The notes: generated from the letters alone by a model not told the origin. 64,000 nucleotides of DNA from Streptomyces sp. Tue 6430 (GCA_021568835.1 JAKGSH010000010.1:3162001-3226000), one strand, 5' to 3'. Shown: positions 45,758 to 57,102, counted from the first letter of the stretch. Program-made: numbers and translations.

Positions 45758-46758
45758 GCGGCCACCTCGTTCCTCACGGCGTCGTCCGCCTGGGTGTCGT
45801 GTCCGGTGAGGGCGAGGAAGACCTCGTCCAGGCTGGGCTGTCCCAGCGAGAAGTTGTCGACGGTGACGCCGGTCCTGGCCAGCTCGCCGAGGGCCCGGGC
45901 GGCCTGGTCGGCGGCCGTGTCACCCGCCGTCGCGGCCAGCCGGGCCGTCAGGGCCACCGGGTCGGGGTCGTGCTGCACCCGCGCGTCCAGCACCCTGCTC
46001 AGCACCTCGGCGGCCCGCTGACGCTGCTCGGCGTCCCGCAGCCTCAGGTGGACGGACCCGGCGCCCACGGACGCCTTCAGCTCGCCCTTGGTGCCTTCGG
46101 CGATCACCCTGCCGTGGTCGATGACGGCGATGCGGGACGCCAGCTGGTCGGCCTCGTCCAGGTACTGCGTGGTCAGCAGCACGGTGGTGCCCTGCGCGAC
46201 CACCGCCCGCACGATGTCCCACACCTGGTTGCGGCTGCGCGGGTCGAGACCGGTCGTCGGCTCGTCGAGGAAGAGCAGGTCGGGTGTGCTCAGGATGGAC
46301 GCGGCGATGTCGATACGGCGGCGCATGCCGCCCGAGTAGTGCTTGACCTGCCTCGAGGCGGCGTCGGTGAGCCCGAAGGCCTCCAGCAGCTGTGCGGACC
46401 GCTCGCGCGCGGCCTTCTTGGCGTGCCCGAGGAGCCGGGCCAGCAGCACCAGGTTCTCGGCGCCGGTGAGGTCCTCGTCCACGGACGCGTACTGGCCGGT
46501 GAGGCTGACCAGGCCGCGTACCGCGTCGGCCTCGCGGACGACGTCGTGGCCGAAGACGTGGGCCTGGCCGCCGTCGGGCCGCAGCAGGGTGGCGAGCATC
46601 TTCACGGTGGTGGTCTTGCCCGCGCCGTTGGGACCGAGGACGCCGTAGACGGTGCCGGCGGGGACGGCGAGGTCCACGCCGTCCACGGCCCTGGTCTCGC
46701 CGAACGTCTTCACCAGGCCCGCGGTCTCGATCGCCGGGCCTGCGGTGTGCTGGCTCAT
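45754..46758 (-). CDS. ABC transporter ATP-binding protein (DrrA-like)
   Basis: 334 residues from ATG 46758. Walker A GPNGAGKTTT, Q-loop SLTGQYASVDEDLTG, signature YSGGMRRRIDIAASI, Walker B LLFLDEPTTGLD and H-loop LLTTQYLDEADQL. The C-terminal DUF4162-type extension (VTVDNFSLGQPSLDEVFLALTGH) is characteristic of DrrA exporters. Forms a two-gene operon with the permease. Confidence 0.93.
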   Translation of the reverse strand: MSQHTAGPAIETAGLVKTFGETRAVDGVDLAVPAGTVYGVLGPNGAGKTTTVKMLATLLRPDGGQAHVFGHDVVREADAVRGLVSLTGQYASVDEDLTGAENLVLLARLLGHAKKAARERSAQLLEAFGLTDAASRQVKHYSGGMRRRIDIAASILSTPDLLFLDEPTTGLDPRSRNQVWDIVRAVVAQGTTVLLTTQYLDEADQLASRIAVIDHGRVIAEGTKGELKASVGAGSVHLRLRDAEQRQRAAEVLSRVLDARVQHDPDPVALTARLAATAGDTAADQAARALGELARTGVTVDNFSLGQPSLDEVFLALTGHDTQADDAVRNEVAA

Positions 46759-46906
46759 GGTGGTGGTGTCCCTTCCGCGCACGGGGTGATGCAGGGGAGA
46801 CCTCCACCGTCGCGCGAACTCATCGGTCGCGCACCGGCTTCCCGCCGCGGACCGGCCCGGCGGGCGGGACGGCCGCGACCGGTCACCGCGGGGTAGCGTC
46901 GCCCTC

Positions 46907-47886
46907 ATGCATGCGATCACGATTCCTGAACCCGGTGGTCCCGAGGCGCTGGTGTGGGACGAGGTCCCCGACCCCGTGCCCGGCGAGGGCGAAGTGCTGG
47001 TCGAGGTGGCGGCCAGTGCCGTCAACCGTGCCGACGTCCTCCAGCGGCAGGGCTTCTACAACCCGCCGCCGGGGGCCTCGCCCTACCCCGGTCTGGAGTG
47101 CTCCGGCCGGATCGCCGCGCTCGGCCCGGGTGTCTCCGGCTGGGCCGTCGGCGACGAGGTGTGCGCACTGCTCGCGGGCGGCGGATACGCCGAGAAGGTC
47201 GCCGTACCGGCCGGACAACTGCTGCCGGTGCCCGAGGGGGTCGACCTCGTGCGGGCCGCGGCGCTGCCCGAGGTGGCCTGCACGGTCTGGTCGAACGTCT
47301 TCATGGTCTCCCACCTGCGCCCCGGCGAGACGCTGCTGGTGCACGGCGGCTCCAGTGGCATCGGCACGATGGCGATCCAGCTCGCCAAGGCCGTCGGCGC
47401 CACCGTCGCCGTCACCGCGGGCAGCGCGCAGAAGCTGGAGCGGTGCGCCGAGCTGGGCGCGGACATCCTGATCAACTACCGCGAGCAGGACTTCGTCGCC
47501 GAGATCGGGAAGGCGACCGACGGTGCCGGCGCCGACGTCATCCTCGACAACATGGGCGCCAAGTACCTGGACCGCAACGTCCAGAGCCTCGCCGTCAACG
47601 GCCGGCTGGCGATCATCGGCATGCAGGGCGGCGTCAAGGGCGAGCTGAACATCGGCGCGCTCCTCGGCAAGCGCGCCGCGATCAGCGCGACCTCGCTGCG
47701 GGCCCGCCCCTCGGCGAGAAGGCGACGATCGTCGCGGCCGTGCGCGAGCACGTCTGGCCGCTGCTCGCCGCCGGCCAGGTCCGTCCCGTCGTGGACCGCG
47801 AACTCCCGATGAACGACGCGGCCGCGGCGCACCGGGTCGTCGAGGACAGCGGGCACGTCGGCAAGGTCCTGCTGGTCACCCGCTGA
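46907..47886 (+). CDS. NADPH:quinone oxidoreductase, zinc-independent MDR family (frame broken near 47707)
   Basis: ATG 46907. GroES-like domain (ASAVNRADVLQRQGFYNPPPGASPYPGLECSGRI) and Rossmann domain (LVHGGSSGIGTMAIQLAKAVGA). The frame slips after ISATSLRARP. One C missing in run 47707-47710 restores LGEKATIVAAVREHVWPLLAAGQVRPVVDRELPMNDAAAAHRVVEDSGHVGKVLL and the usual ~325-residue length. It reduces quinones or enones with NADPH; exact substrate unknown. Confidence 0.88.
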
Positions 47887-47902
47887 ACCGGCGCCACCGG
47901 CC

Positions 47903-48727
47903 TCAGCCGCGGCGCAGCCGCAGGCCGAGGAAGGCGAGGCCGAGGCCCATGCCGATGAGGACCAGACCGCTGCCGAGGGGCAGGATCCGCAGCATGCGTC
48001 CGACGGGCCGCTCCTCGGCGGCCTCGGCCCGCCCCGCGGCCCGCGGCGACGCGGAGGGGACGAGCCGGGCCCCGGGCGGAGTCCCGTCCGGGGCGGTCGT
48101 CTCCTCGGCGAAGCCCTCCTCGTCACCGGCGTCCATATCGGCGTCCATATCGGCATCCGTACCGGCGTCCGTGTCCTCGTCGACGGCCTCGGGGTCCGTC
48201 CCGGCCGTCTCCTGGGTGCGGCCGGGGCGTGCCCGCCCCTCCCCGGCCCGGCTTCCGGCCCGGCGGCCGTCGGGTGACGCCGAGGCCGGGGCGGACGGCG
48301 ACGCGGTCGGGGACGCCGCCACGGGAACGGGTGACGGCGGGCCGGGGGGCGGCGGGACGCGGTCGTGCCCGGCACCCTGCGAGGGCGTCGAGACGGGACG
48401 GCCGTGCGCAGGGCCGGTCTCGTACGCCGGACCGTCGCCGCGTGCCGGACCAGGACCGTGGGTCTCCCCAGGACCGTGCGTCTCCCCAGGACCGTGCGTC
48501 CCCTCAGGACCGTGCGTCGGGCCACGGCCGGAGACCGGCCGGCCCCCGTCCGCCGACGTGCTCCCGGCCGTCGGTCCGCTCCCGTGCGCGACCCTGCTCG
48601 CGTACGCCGCCCCGGAGCCGTACGCCGGTACCGCCGCGTCCGCCCGCACACCCCCGTACGGCAGCACGGCCACCAGCAGCCCCGTCCCCACTCCCACCCC
48701 GCACAGCCCCCGCCGCCATGGAGTCAC
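47903..48727 (-). CDS. Exported, membrane-anchored low-complexity protein, unknown function
   Basis: 274 residues from GTG 48727 (GGAGGGGG 8 bp upstream). A signal sequence (RRGLCGVGVGTGLLVAVLPYGGVRADA) is followed by a Pro/Gly/Ser/Thr-rich region with HGPGETHGPG repeats and an acidic stretch (DADMDADMDAG). One C-terminal helix (LPLGSGLVLIGMGLGLAFLGLRLRRG) ends in a basic tail. The end resembles a sortase-sorted or tail-anchored protein, but no LAXTG/LPXTG is present. Low complexity means homology would be weak. Confidence 0.7.
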   Translation of the reverse strand: MTPWRRGLCGVGVGTGLLVAVLPYGGVRADAAVPAYGSGAAYASRVAHGSGPTAGSTSADGGRPVSGRGPTHGPEGTHGPGETHGPGETHGPGPARGDGPAYETGPAHGRPVSTPSQGAGHDRVPPPPGPPSPVPVAASPTASPSAPASASPDGRRAGSRAGEGRARPGRTQETAGTDPEAVDEDTDAGTDADMDADMDAGDEEGFAEETTAPDGTPPGARLVPSASPRAAGRAEAAEERPVGRMLRILPLGSGLVLIGMGLGLAFLGLRLRRG

Positions 48728-48874
48728 GCCCGTGACCCCCTCCCGGTGTTCAGTCGTCGCACAATGAGGCCACAAGCCTCACATGACGGATTGAGTGCCG
48801 CATTCCGGACTGCGCCGAACGGGAAAGCGGGCGATCGCCCTTCACGGGGGGCGCCCCGATGATGAGGTGTACGG

Positions 48875-49439
48875 GTGCGAGAGAATGACGGCATGGAGAT
48901 GCCGAGGAACGAACGGTCGCCGGAGAACGCCCAGAAGATCCTGGTCGTAGGCCAGGACGGCATGGCTCTCGGTGGCATCGACGCGGACGACGACTCCCGT
49001 GAGATCCCCGTGACCGAGCAGGTCGAGCAGCCGGCGAAGGTCATGAGGATCGGCAGCATGATCAAGCAGCTGCTGGAGGAGGTGCGTGCGGCCCCCTCGA
49101 CGAGGCCAGCCGCGTCCGTCTCAAGGAGATCCACTCGAGCTCGGTGAAGGAGCTGGAGGACGGCCTGGCACCGGAGCTAGTCGAGGAACTGGAGCGGCTC
49201 TCCCTGCCGTTCACGGAGGGGTCGACTCCGAGCGACGCGGAACTGCGGATCGCGCAGGCTCAGTTGGTGGGCTGGCTGGAGGGCCTGTTCCACGGGATCC
49301 AGACCACGCTGTTCGCCCAGCAGATGGCCGCGCGGGCCCAGTTGGAGCAGATGCGCCGTGCCCTGCCGCCGGGGTGAGTGGTCCGGAGGGTCCCGAAGAC
49401 CCGCGGGCGGGCGGCCGTTCGGGCGGCCCGTACCTGTAG
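48875..49439 (+). CDS. bpa: Bacterial proteasome activator Bpa (two frame breaks)
   Basis: GTG 48875 (alternative ATG 48893, EMPRNERSPENAQK). The core EIPVTEQVEQPAKVMRIGSMIKQLLEEVRAA joins DEASRVRLKEIHSSSVKELEDGLAPELVEELERLSLPF when one C is restored in run 49092-49096. A second missing G in run 49371-49374 joins ARAQLEQMRRALPPG to a tail ending GGPYL. Restored length is 188 residues. Bpa forms a ring that docks on the 20S proteasome through a C-terminal G-x-Y-L motif (GQYL in Mycobacterium) and opens its gate without ATP. The GPYL end strongly supports both corrections. Confidence 0.88.
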
Positions 49440-49479
49440 GGCCCCGCCTGGGGAACCGATTCGCATCCGTACCGACGAG

Positions 49480-49510
49480 GAAGGGCCCGGCGACCGACGC
49501 CGGGCCCTTC
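49480..49510. terminator. Convergent terminator (bpa / kinase)
   Basis: gaagggcccggcg and cgccgggcccttc form a perfect 13-bp stem with a 5-nt loop between two convergent genes. Confidence 0.88.
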
Positions 49511-49524
49511 TCGGTCGTCCGGGG

Positions 49525-51156
49525 TCAGGACGGCGGGTTGCCCGTGGAGACGCTCAGCTCGATCTCCGGCATGTTCTCCGGGTCGACGTCCGTCCCGGCG
49601 GAGGGGAACTGGTCCATGACCGTGCCGTCGCCGTAGGTGTTCTCGTCCTGGTCCTTCGTCTTGATCGACCAACCGGCGGCCTGGAAACAGGCCTTGACCG
49701 AATCGATGTTCTTGAACTTGAAGCTGGGGACCCGGATCTTGTCGGGGTCGTTGTACGACTCCTGAGGCTCCGTGCACTCGCTCGTGTCGATCGTCTTGGA
49801 CGTGTCCGGGCCCCGGTAGCCGGTGTCCTTCGTCGTCGAGGTGGAGGCGATGGTGACGGGTTCGCCGTCCTTGTCGTCGCCACCGCCGCCGCTGGAGGCG
49901 AGGGTGCCGATCAGTGCGCCGACGGCCGCGACGGCCACGATCGCCGACCCGACGAGCGCTCCCGCGTTGTTCCTGCGGCCGCCCCCGGACGCTCCCGAGG
50001 CCTGCTGGTTCGTGGGGTACCCGGACGGGGTCTGCGGACCCTGCTGGTGACCGTAGGCCGGAGCGGGCGTCTGGTAGCCCTGCTGCGGATAGCCGTACGA
50101 CGGAGCGGGCGTCGGGGGAGTGCCGTACGGATTGGGCGTCGGGGCCGGCTGGTACGGCGTCTGGACGTTGCCCACCGGGGTCTGGGGACTCTGGCCGACC
50201 GGCGGGAACACCGCGGAGCCGACGCCCGAGCCGCTCTGCGAGGGGGTGCCGGGCACGATGCTCGGCGGCGCGGACTGGAAGGAGGCCGCGACGCGCAGGC
50301 ACTCGTCGCGCATGGCGACGGCGGTGGGGAAGCGTTCGTTCGGGTTCTTCTTCAGCGCGCGGGCGACCAGCGCGTCGACGGCCGGTGGCAGCGCGCGGTT
50401 GATGGCGGACGGGGCCACCGGCTCCTCCTGCACGTGCGCGTACGCGATCGCCAGCGGCGAGTCGGCGTCGAACGGCAGTCTTCCGGTGACCAGTTGGAAG
50501 AGCATGATGCCGACCGAGTACAGGTCGGAGCGGGCGTCCACGCCGCGGCCGAGGGCCTGTTCGGGCGAGAGGTACTGCGGGGTGCCGACGACCATGCCGG
50601 TCTGCGTCATCGAGGTGACGCCGGACTGCATCGCGCGCGCGATGCCGAAGTCCATGACCTTGACGACGCCGCGCTTGGTCATCATCACGTTGCCCGGCTT
50701 GATGTCGCGGTGGACCAGGCCCATCTCGTGGCTGATCTCCAGCGCGGCCAGCACGTCCGCGGTGATCTTCAGGGCCTTGTCGGCGGGCATCGCGCCCTGC
50801 CGCCGCACGTCCTCGTCGAGCACCGAGCCGAGCGGGCGGCCCTCGACGTACTCCATGACGATGTACGGCGTGGTCAGGCCGTCGACGTCGTCCTCGCCGG
50901 TGTCGAAGACCGAGACGATGTTGGTGTGGGTGAGCTTGGCCACGGCCTGGGCCTCGCGACGGAAGCGCTCGCGGAAGGCCTGTTCGCGGCCGAGTTCGGT
51001 GTGGAGCGTCTTGACCGCGACCTGCCGGTCGAGCACCGAGTCGTAGGCGAGGTGGACCGAGGCCATGCCGCCCTCGCCGAGCAAGTCGCGCAGCTGATAG
51101 CGGCCACCGGCGAGCGCCCGCCCCGCGTACCGGCCCTGCGCGCCGTCCTGGCTCAT
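49525..51156 (-). CDS. Membrane Ser/Thr protein kinase with single PASTA-like domain
   Basis: 543 residues. Kinase domain: GEGGMASVHLAYD, VAVKTL, HRDIKPGNV, DFGIA and the loop SMTQTGMVVGTPQYLSPEQ. A Pro/Gln/Tyr-rich linker (residues 310-400) precedes one membrane helix (AGALVGSAIVAVAAVGALIGTLA) and an extracellular region with one PASTA-like domain (IRVPSFKFKNIDSVKACFQAAGWSI). It is a paralogue of pknB and of the divergent kinase at 51502. Substrates unknown. Confidence 0.92.
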   Translation of the reverse strand: MSQDGAQGRYAGRALAGGRYQLRDLLGEGGMASVHLAYDSVLDRQVAVKTLHTELGREQAFRERFRREAQAVAKLTHTNIVSVFDTGEDDVDGLTTPYIVMEYVEGRPLGSVLDEDVRRQGAMPADKALKITADVLAALEISHEMGLVHRDIKPGNVMMTKRGVVKVMDFGIARAMQSGVTSMTQTGMVVGTPQYLSPEQALGRGVDARSDLYSVGIMLFQLVTGRLPFDADSPLAIAYAHVQEEPVAPSAINRALPPAVDALVARALKKNPNERFPTAVAMRDECLRVAASFQSAPPSIVPGTPSQSGSGVGSAVFPPVGQSPQTPVGNVQTPYQPAPTPNPYGTPPTPAPSYGYPQQGYQTPAPAYGHQQGPQTPSGYPTNQQASGASGGGRRNNAGALVGSAIVAVAAVGALIGTLASSGGGGDDKDGEPVTIASTSTTKDTGYRGPDTSKTIDTSECTEPQESYNDPDKIRVPSFKFKNIDSVKACFQAAGWSIKTKDQDENTYGDGTVMDQFPSAGTDVDPENMPEIELSVSTGNPPS

Positions 51157-51501
51157 TCTCTGCGTCCCCCGTCAGGCCCTCAGCGCTGCCGCTCGCCGTG
51201 GCTTGCCCATTGATCGAAAGTGCTATTCCCGGCCAAGTCTGCCCCAGGGCACCGACACGTCAAGCTCGGTGCCCGTTCCGTGACCGTACGCGCAAGAAGA
51301 GTCGCGGAAGCGTTACAGGTGCCGTACTCCCGGTGCACAGGATTTGCACGCCGATGCGGAGTGCGGGTTTGATGGCCGATCCGTCTGGGGCCGATACCCG
51401 GGCTGATCCCGGACCGGCGGCTTGCGCGGAGGCTGTAGCGTGGCCGACGGAGACCGTGACAACACCGCGCGCACCGCGGGCAGAAACGACGGCGAGGACT
51501 G
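51157..51501. other. Divergent kinase-kinase intergenic region, 345 bp
   Basis: Should contain promoters for both kinase genes. There is a relatively AT-rich patch near 51211-51232. I see no convincing gene, repeat or hairpin. Confidence 0.5.
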
Positions 51502-53157
<1,656 letters not shown>

Positions 53158-53177
53158 CCGACCGCACGACGCCGCGC

Positions 53178-53218
53178 ACGCGCGCGTGAGCCCTTTTGAC
53201 GGGGCCTCACGCGCGCGT
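53178..53218 (+). terminator. Inverted repeat after kinase gene
   Basis: acgcgcgcgtgag and ctcacgcgcgcgt pair over 13 bp around a loop containing cttttg. Located between convergent genes. Confidence 0.75.
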
Positions 53219-53249
53219 ACGCGTTGTAGGGCACTCCCCTCGGAAGCCC

Positions 53250-54253
53250 TCAGTCCGTGAACGCGTCGCACACCGCGTCGTACTCCCGGGTCCACCACAC
53301 CACGAGGGCGGAGGCGGCCGGGAACTGCGGGTCGGCGCGGGTGTCGCCGCGCTCGTAGTGCCAGCGCAGCATCCAGAAGTCGTTCAGGCGCTCCCACCAC
53401 ACCCGGTGCACGGCCGCCGCCAGCTCGCGGGACGTGGCCCCGGCGGCGGGCCGGTACGCGCGCGCGTACGCCCGAGCCTTCGGCAGGTCGAGGGTGCCGT
53501 CGGGCCGGACGAAGAAGATCGCGGCGGCACGTACGGCCTCCTCGGCGCGGGGCTGCACGCCGAGCCGGTCCCAGTCGACGATGGCGGCGGGGGCCTCCCC
53601 GCGGTAGAGCAGGTTGAACGGGTGGAAGTCGCCGTGCACCCAGCCGGCCGGGCCGGCGTGCGGGGGCGCCGGTCGGCGTGCCGTTCCAGCAGGGTGCGGC
53701 GCTCCAGGAGCCGGTGGCGGGCCAGTTCGTCGAAGGAGTCGGCGGGGCGGTGCCGGCGCACGCGCGCGAGGAGGCCGTCGATCAGGTCGAAGGTGTCGGC
53801 GGGCGTGGGGCTCTCGGCGGGAGCGGCGCCGGCTCGCGCACGGGACGGCATCACGCGTTCCAGGCTCGCGTGGACCGTCCCCAGCAGCGCCCCCAGACGC
53901 CCGCACGCGCCGGGGGTGAGCTGGGCGCCGTGGCGGTGCCGGCCGTCGATCCACGGGTGCAGGGCGTAGGCGTGGCCGCCGACGACGGCGACCGTGCGCC
54001 CGTCGCGGCCGGGCAGCGGGGGCGCGACCGGGACGCCCAGGTCGGCGAGGCGCTGGGTGGCCCGGTGCTGGCGGGCGATCGAGGCCGGGTCCGCGGTGTC
54101 GGGATCGAAGTGGTGCTTGAGGAAGTAGCGGCCGCGGGTGGTGCGCAGCCGGTAGCCGCGGTTCAGCAGCCCCTGGTCGACGGGCTCGCAGGCGAGCGCG
54201 GAACCGGCGGCGTAGCGCCGGAGCAGGGCGCCCACAGGGGGCGCGTGGGGCAT
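53250..54253 (-). CDS. Aminoglycoside-phosphotransferase-like (CotS/HSK2-type) kinase (frame broken near 53662)
   Basis: ATG 54253 (GTG 54283 possible). The N-terminal lobe (GSALACEPVDQGLLNRGYRLRTTRGRYFLKHH, with Lys in YFLK) is one base out of phase with the C-terminal lobe GWVHGDFHPFNLLY and AIVDWDRLGVQP (catalytic Asp and metal-binding DWD). Restoring one base in run 53662-53666 gives 334 residues. The fold phosphorylates small alcohols (choline, homoserine, aminoglycosides); the substrate here is unknown. Confidence 0.85.
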
Positions 54254-54859
54254 CAGGGGTGGTACACAGGAGCGCGGCACGCGCCGATGGTAGGGCACGT
54301 GGCGAGGCTGTGAGCTGGGCGTTGTCACAGAAAGTCACCGACTGTCACAAGTGATCTCGGGTGGTCGGCTTGGGACGCGCCTCGGCGGCGAAGTGGTCCC
54401 GGTGGGTGGCGCCCGCCGGGCGGTCGGTCGCTCGTCGCAGGAGGAGACGGCGGTCGGCAGGGGCGCGCGGCGGGCTTCCCGGAGTGCGGGTCCGGAGGGA
54501 ACAGTGAAGAAATGTTCCTTTTCGTCCGAATGTGGGTGCGGAGCCACTCCCGAGCGGAAACTCTTCCCGTGGCCTGGGTGCGCGGGATAACGTGCCGTTG
54601 CTCCGGCCTCCTGCAAGGCTGTGACCAGGCTCCTTCCGGACTTTGCCGATTTACTTGGAAATCCAAGCAAAAACGCAGGTCAAGTAGGGTTTCACAGAAA
54701 TGTGTCGCACTGGGTAACGTGAGGCTTGCAGGGCGCTCGCCGGGGCACCTGTCACGCCTGTTCCGGCCGAGGGCACCCACCCCGTGCACGGGTCGAGGAA
54801 CAGGTGAGCCGCACTGGTCACCCGGCAACCCCGGGGGCCGGACCGACGGAGGAGCACAC
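54254..54859. other. Promoter/leader region of bkd operon 2, about 600 bp
   Basis: Divergent region between the phosphotransferase gene and the second bkd operon. It contains three close gtcac elements (54314-54339), an AT-richer block near 54505-54545, and the palindrome cttggaaatccaag (54654-54667). Frames that continue upstream of the E1-alpha GTG have no homology-like sequence, so the region is probably non-coding. Confidence 0.5.
54654..54667. promoter_or_regulatory. Palindrome, candidate regulator site upstream of bkd operon 2
   Basis: CTTGGA AA TCCAAG is a perfect 6+6 palindrome, unusually AT-rich for this genome, 193 bp before the E1-alpha start. Lrp-type regulators favour such sites; which protein binds is unknown. 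Confidence 0.45.
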
Positions 54860-56113
54860 GTGACCGTGGAGAGCACTGCCGCGCGCAAGCCGCGACGCAG
54901 CGCCGGAGGCAAGGCCGGCGCCACCGGCACCGGGACGGCGGCCGAGGCCACCGGCACGGCGGCCAAGGCCACCGGCGCCAAGCGCGCCACCCGCACCAGC
55001 CGCGCCGCCGCCGGGAAAGGCACCGCCGAGCCCCAGCTCGTGCAGCTGCTGACGCCCGAGGGCGAGCGCGTGAAGAACGCCGAGTACGACCCGTACGTCG
55101 CCGACATCACGCCCGAGGAACTGCGCGGTCTCTACCGCGACATGGTGCTCACCCGCCGCTTCGACGCCGAGGCCACCTCCCTCCAGCGCCAGGGCGAGCT
55201 GGGCCTGTGGGCCTCGCTGCTCGGCCAGGAGGCCGCCCAGATCGGCTCCGGCCGGGCCCTGCGCGACGACGACTACGTCTTCCCGACCTACCGCGAGCAC
55301 GGCGTCGCCTGGTGCCGCGGCGTCGACCCGGCGAACCTGCTCGGCATGTTCCGCGGCGTCAACAACGGCGGCTGGGACCCCAACGGCAACAACTTCCACC
55401 TGTACACGATCGTGATCGGCTCGCAGACCCTGCACGCCACGGGCTACGCCATGGGCGTGGCCAAGGACGGCGCGGACTCGGCGGTCATCGCCTACTTCGG
55501 CGACGGCGCCTCCAGCCAGGGCGACGTGGCCGAGTCGTTCACCTTCTCCGCGGTCTACAACGCGCCGGTGGTGTTCTTCTGCCAGAACAACCAGTGGGCG
55601 ATCTCCGAGCCGACCGAGAAGCAGACCCGCGTGCCGCTCTACCAGCGCGCCCAGGGTTACGGCTTCCCGGGTGTCCGCGTCGACGGCAACGACGTCCTCG
55701 GCTGCCTCGCGGTCACCAAGTGGGCGCTGGAGCGGGCCCGCAGGGGCGAGGGGCCGACCCTCGTCGAGGCGTACACGTACCGCATGGGCGCCCACACCAC
55801 CTCCGACGACCCGACGCGTTACCGCCACGACGACGAGCGGGCGGCCTGGGAGGCGAAGGACCCGATCCTGCGCCTGCGCCGGTACCTGGAGGCCTCAAAC
55901 CACACGGACGAGGCATTCTTCGTGGAACTCGAGGCCGAGAGCGAGGCGTTGGGCAGGCGAGTGCGCGAAGCGGTCCGTTCCATGCCGGACCCGGACCACT
56001 TCGCCATCTTCGAGAACGTGTACGCGGACGGGCATGCGCTCGTCGACGAGGAGCGGGCCCAGTTCGCCGCCTACCAGGCGTCGTTCGCGGACGCTCCCGA
56101 GGGGGGTAACTGA
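54860..56113 (+). CDS. bkdA: Branched-chain keto acid dehydrogenase E1 alpha, operon 2
   Basis: 417 residues from GTG 54860 (GGAGGAG upstream). A basic Ala/Lys/Thr/Gly-rich N-terminal tail of ~60 residues precedes the E1-alpha core: LYRDMVLTRRFDAEATSLQRQGELGLW, YREHGVAWCRGVD, thiamine diphosphate motif GDGASSQGDVAESFTFSAVYNAPVVFFCQNNQWAIS and phospho-loop-like YRMGAHTTSDDPTRYR. It is intact, unlike the operon 1 copy. Decarboxylates branched-chain 2-oxo acids. Confidence 0.94.
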   Translation: MTVESTAARKPRRSAGGKAGATGTGTAAEATGTAAKATGAKRATRTSRAAAGKGTAEPQLVQLLTPEGERVKNAEYDPYVADITPEELRGLYRDMVLTRRFDAEATSLQRQGELGLWASLLGQEAAQIGSGRALRDDDYVFPTYREHGVAWCRGVDPANLLGMFRGVNNGGWDPNGNNFHLYTIVIGSQTLHATGYAMGVAKDGADSAVIAYFGDGASSQGDVAESFTFSAVYNAPVVFFCQNNQWAISEPTEKQTRVPLYQRAQGYGFPGVRVDGNDVLGCLAVTKWALERARRGEGPTLVEAYTYRMGAHTTSDDPTRYRHDDERAAWEAKDPILRLRRYLEASNHTDEAFFVELEAESEALGRRVREAVRSMPDPDHFAIFENVYADGHALVDEERAQFAAYQASFADAPEGGN

Positions 56114-56114
56114 G

Positions 56115-57092
56115 ATGGCGGAGAAGATGGCCCTGGCCAAGGCGATCAACGAGTCGCTGCGCAAGGCCCTGGAGTCGGACCCCAAGGTCCTGGTCATGGG
56201 TGAGGACGTCGGCAAGCTCGGCGGCGTGTTCCGGGTGACGGACGGCCTCCAGAAGGACTTCGGCGAGTCCCGCGTCATCGACACCCCGCTGGCCGAGTCG
56301 GGCATCGTGGGCACGGCGATCGGCCTGGCCCTGCGCGGCTACCGCCCGGTGGTGGAGATCCAGTTCGACGGCTTCGTCTTCCCGGCCTACGACCAGATCG
56401 TCACCCAGCTCGCGAAGATGCACGCGCGTGCGCTCGGCAAGGTCAAGATGCCGGTCGTCATCCGCATCCCCTACGGCGGCGGCATCGGCGCGGTCGAGCA
56501 CCACTCGGAGTCCCCCGAGTCGCTCTTCGCGCACGTGGCGGGCCTGAAGGTGGTCTCCCCGTCGAACGCCGGCGACGCCTACTGGATGATGCAGCAGGCC
56601 ATCCAGAGCGACGACCCGGTGATCTTCTTCGAGCCCAAGCGGCGCTACTGGGACAAGGGCGAGGTCGACCCCGAGGCGATCCCCGGCCCCCTGCACAGGG
56701 CGCGGGTCGTCCGCGAGGGCACCGACCTGACCCTGGTCGCCTACGGCCCGATGGTCAAGCTCTGCCAGGAGGCCGCCGCCGCGGCCGCCGAGGAGGGCAA
56801 GAACCTGGAGGTCCTGGACCTGCGGTCGGTCTCCCCGCTCGACTTCGACACCATCCAGGCCTCGGTGGAGAAGACCCGCCGGCTGGTCGTCGTCCACGAG
56901 GCGCCGGTGTTCTTCGGCTCGGGCGCGGAGATCGCGGCCCGGATCACGGAGCGCTGTTTCTACCACCTGGAGGCCCCGGTGCTCCGGGTCGGCGGCTACC
57001 ACGCCCCGTACCCGCCGGCGCGCCTGGAAGAGGAGTACCTGCCGGGTCTGGACCGGGTACTCGACACCGTCGACCGCGCCCTGGCGTACTGA
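56115..57092 (+). CDS. bkdB: Branched-chain keto acid dehydrogenase E1 beta, operon 2
   Basis: 325 residues, ATG 56115, one base after the E1-alpha stop. Motifs: VMGEDVGKLGGVFRVTDGL, DTPLAESGIVGTAIGLALRGYRPVVEIQFDGF, RIPYGGGIGAVEHHSESPESLF and VVHEAPVFFGSGAEIAARI. Pairs with the E1-alpha chain. About two thirds identical by eye to the operon 1 copy in motif regions. Confidence 0.95.
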   Translation: MAEKMALAKAINESLRKALESDPKVLVMGEDVGKLGGVFRVTDGLQKDFGESRVIDTPLAESGIVGTAIGLALRGYRPVVEIQFDGFVFPAYDQIVTQLAKMHARALGKVKMPVVIRIPYGGGIGAVEHHSESPESLFAHVAGLKVVSPSNAGDAYWMMQQAIQSDDPVIFFEPKRRYWDKGEVDPEAIPGPLHRARVVREGTDLTLVAYGPMVKLCQEAAAAAAEEGKNLEVLDLRSVSPLDFDTIQASVEKTRRLVVVHEAPVFFGSGAEIAARITERCFYHLEAPVLRVGGYHAPYPPARLEEEYLPGLDRVLDTVDRALAY

Positions 57093-57102
57093 GGAGAGGG
57101 TC

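Noticed and set aside
48875..49439. Programmed ribosomal frameshifting in bpa, moeA or the bkd genes
   Set aside because: The same one-base loss occurs in at least 14 unrelated genes, nearly always in a G/C run, without slippery heptamers or downstream structures; sequence error explains all of them.
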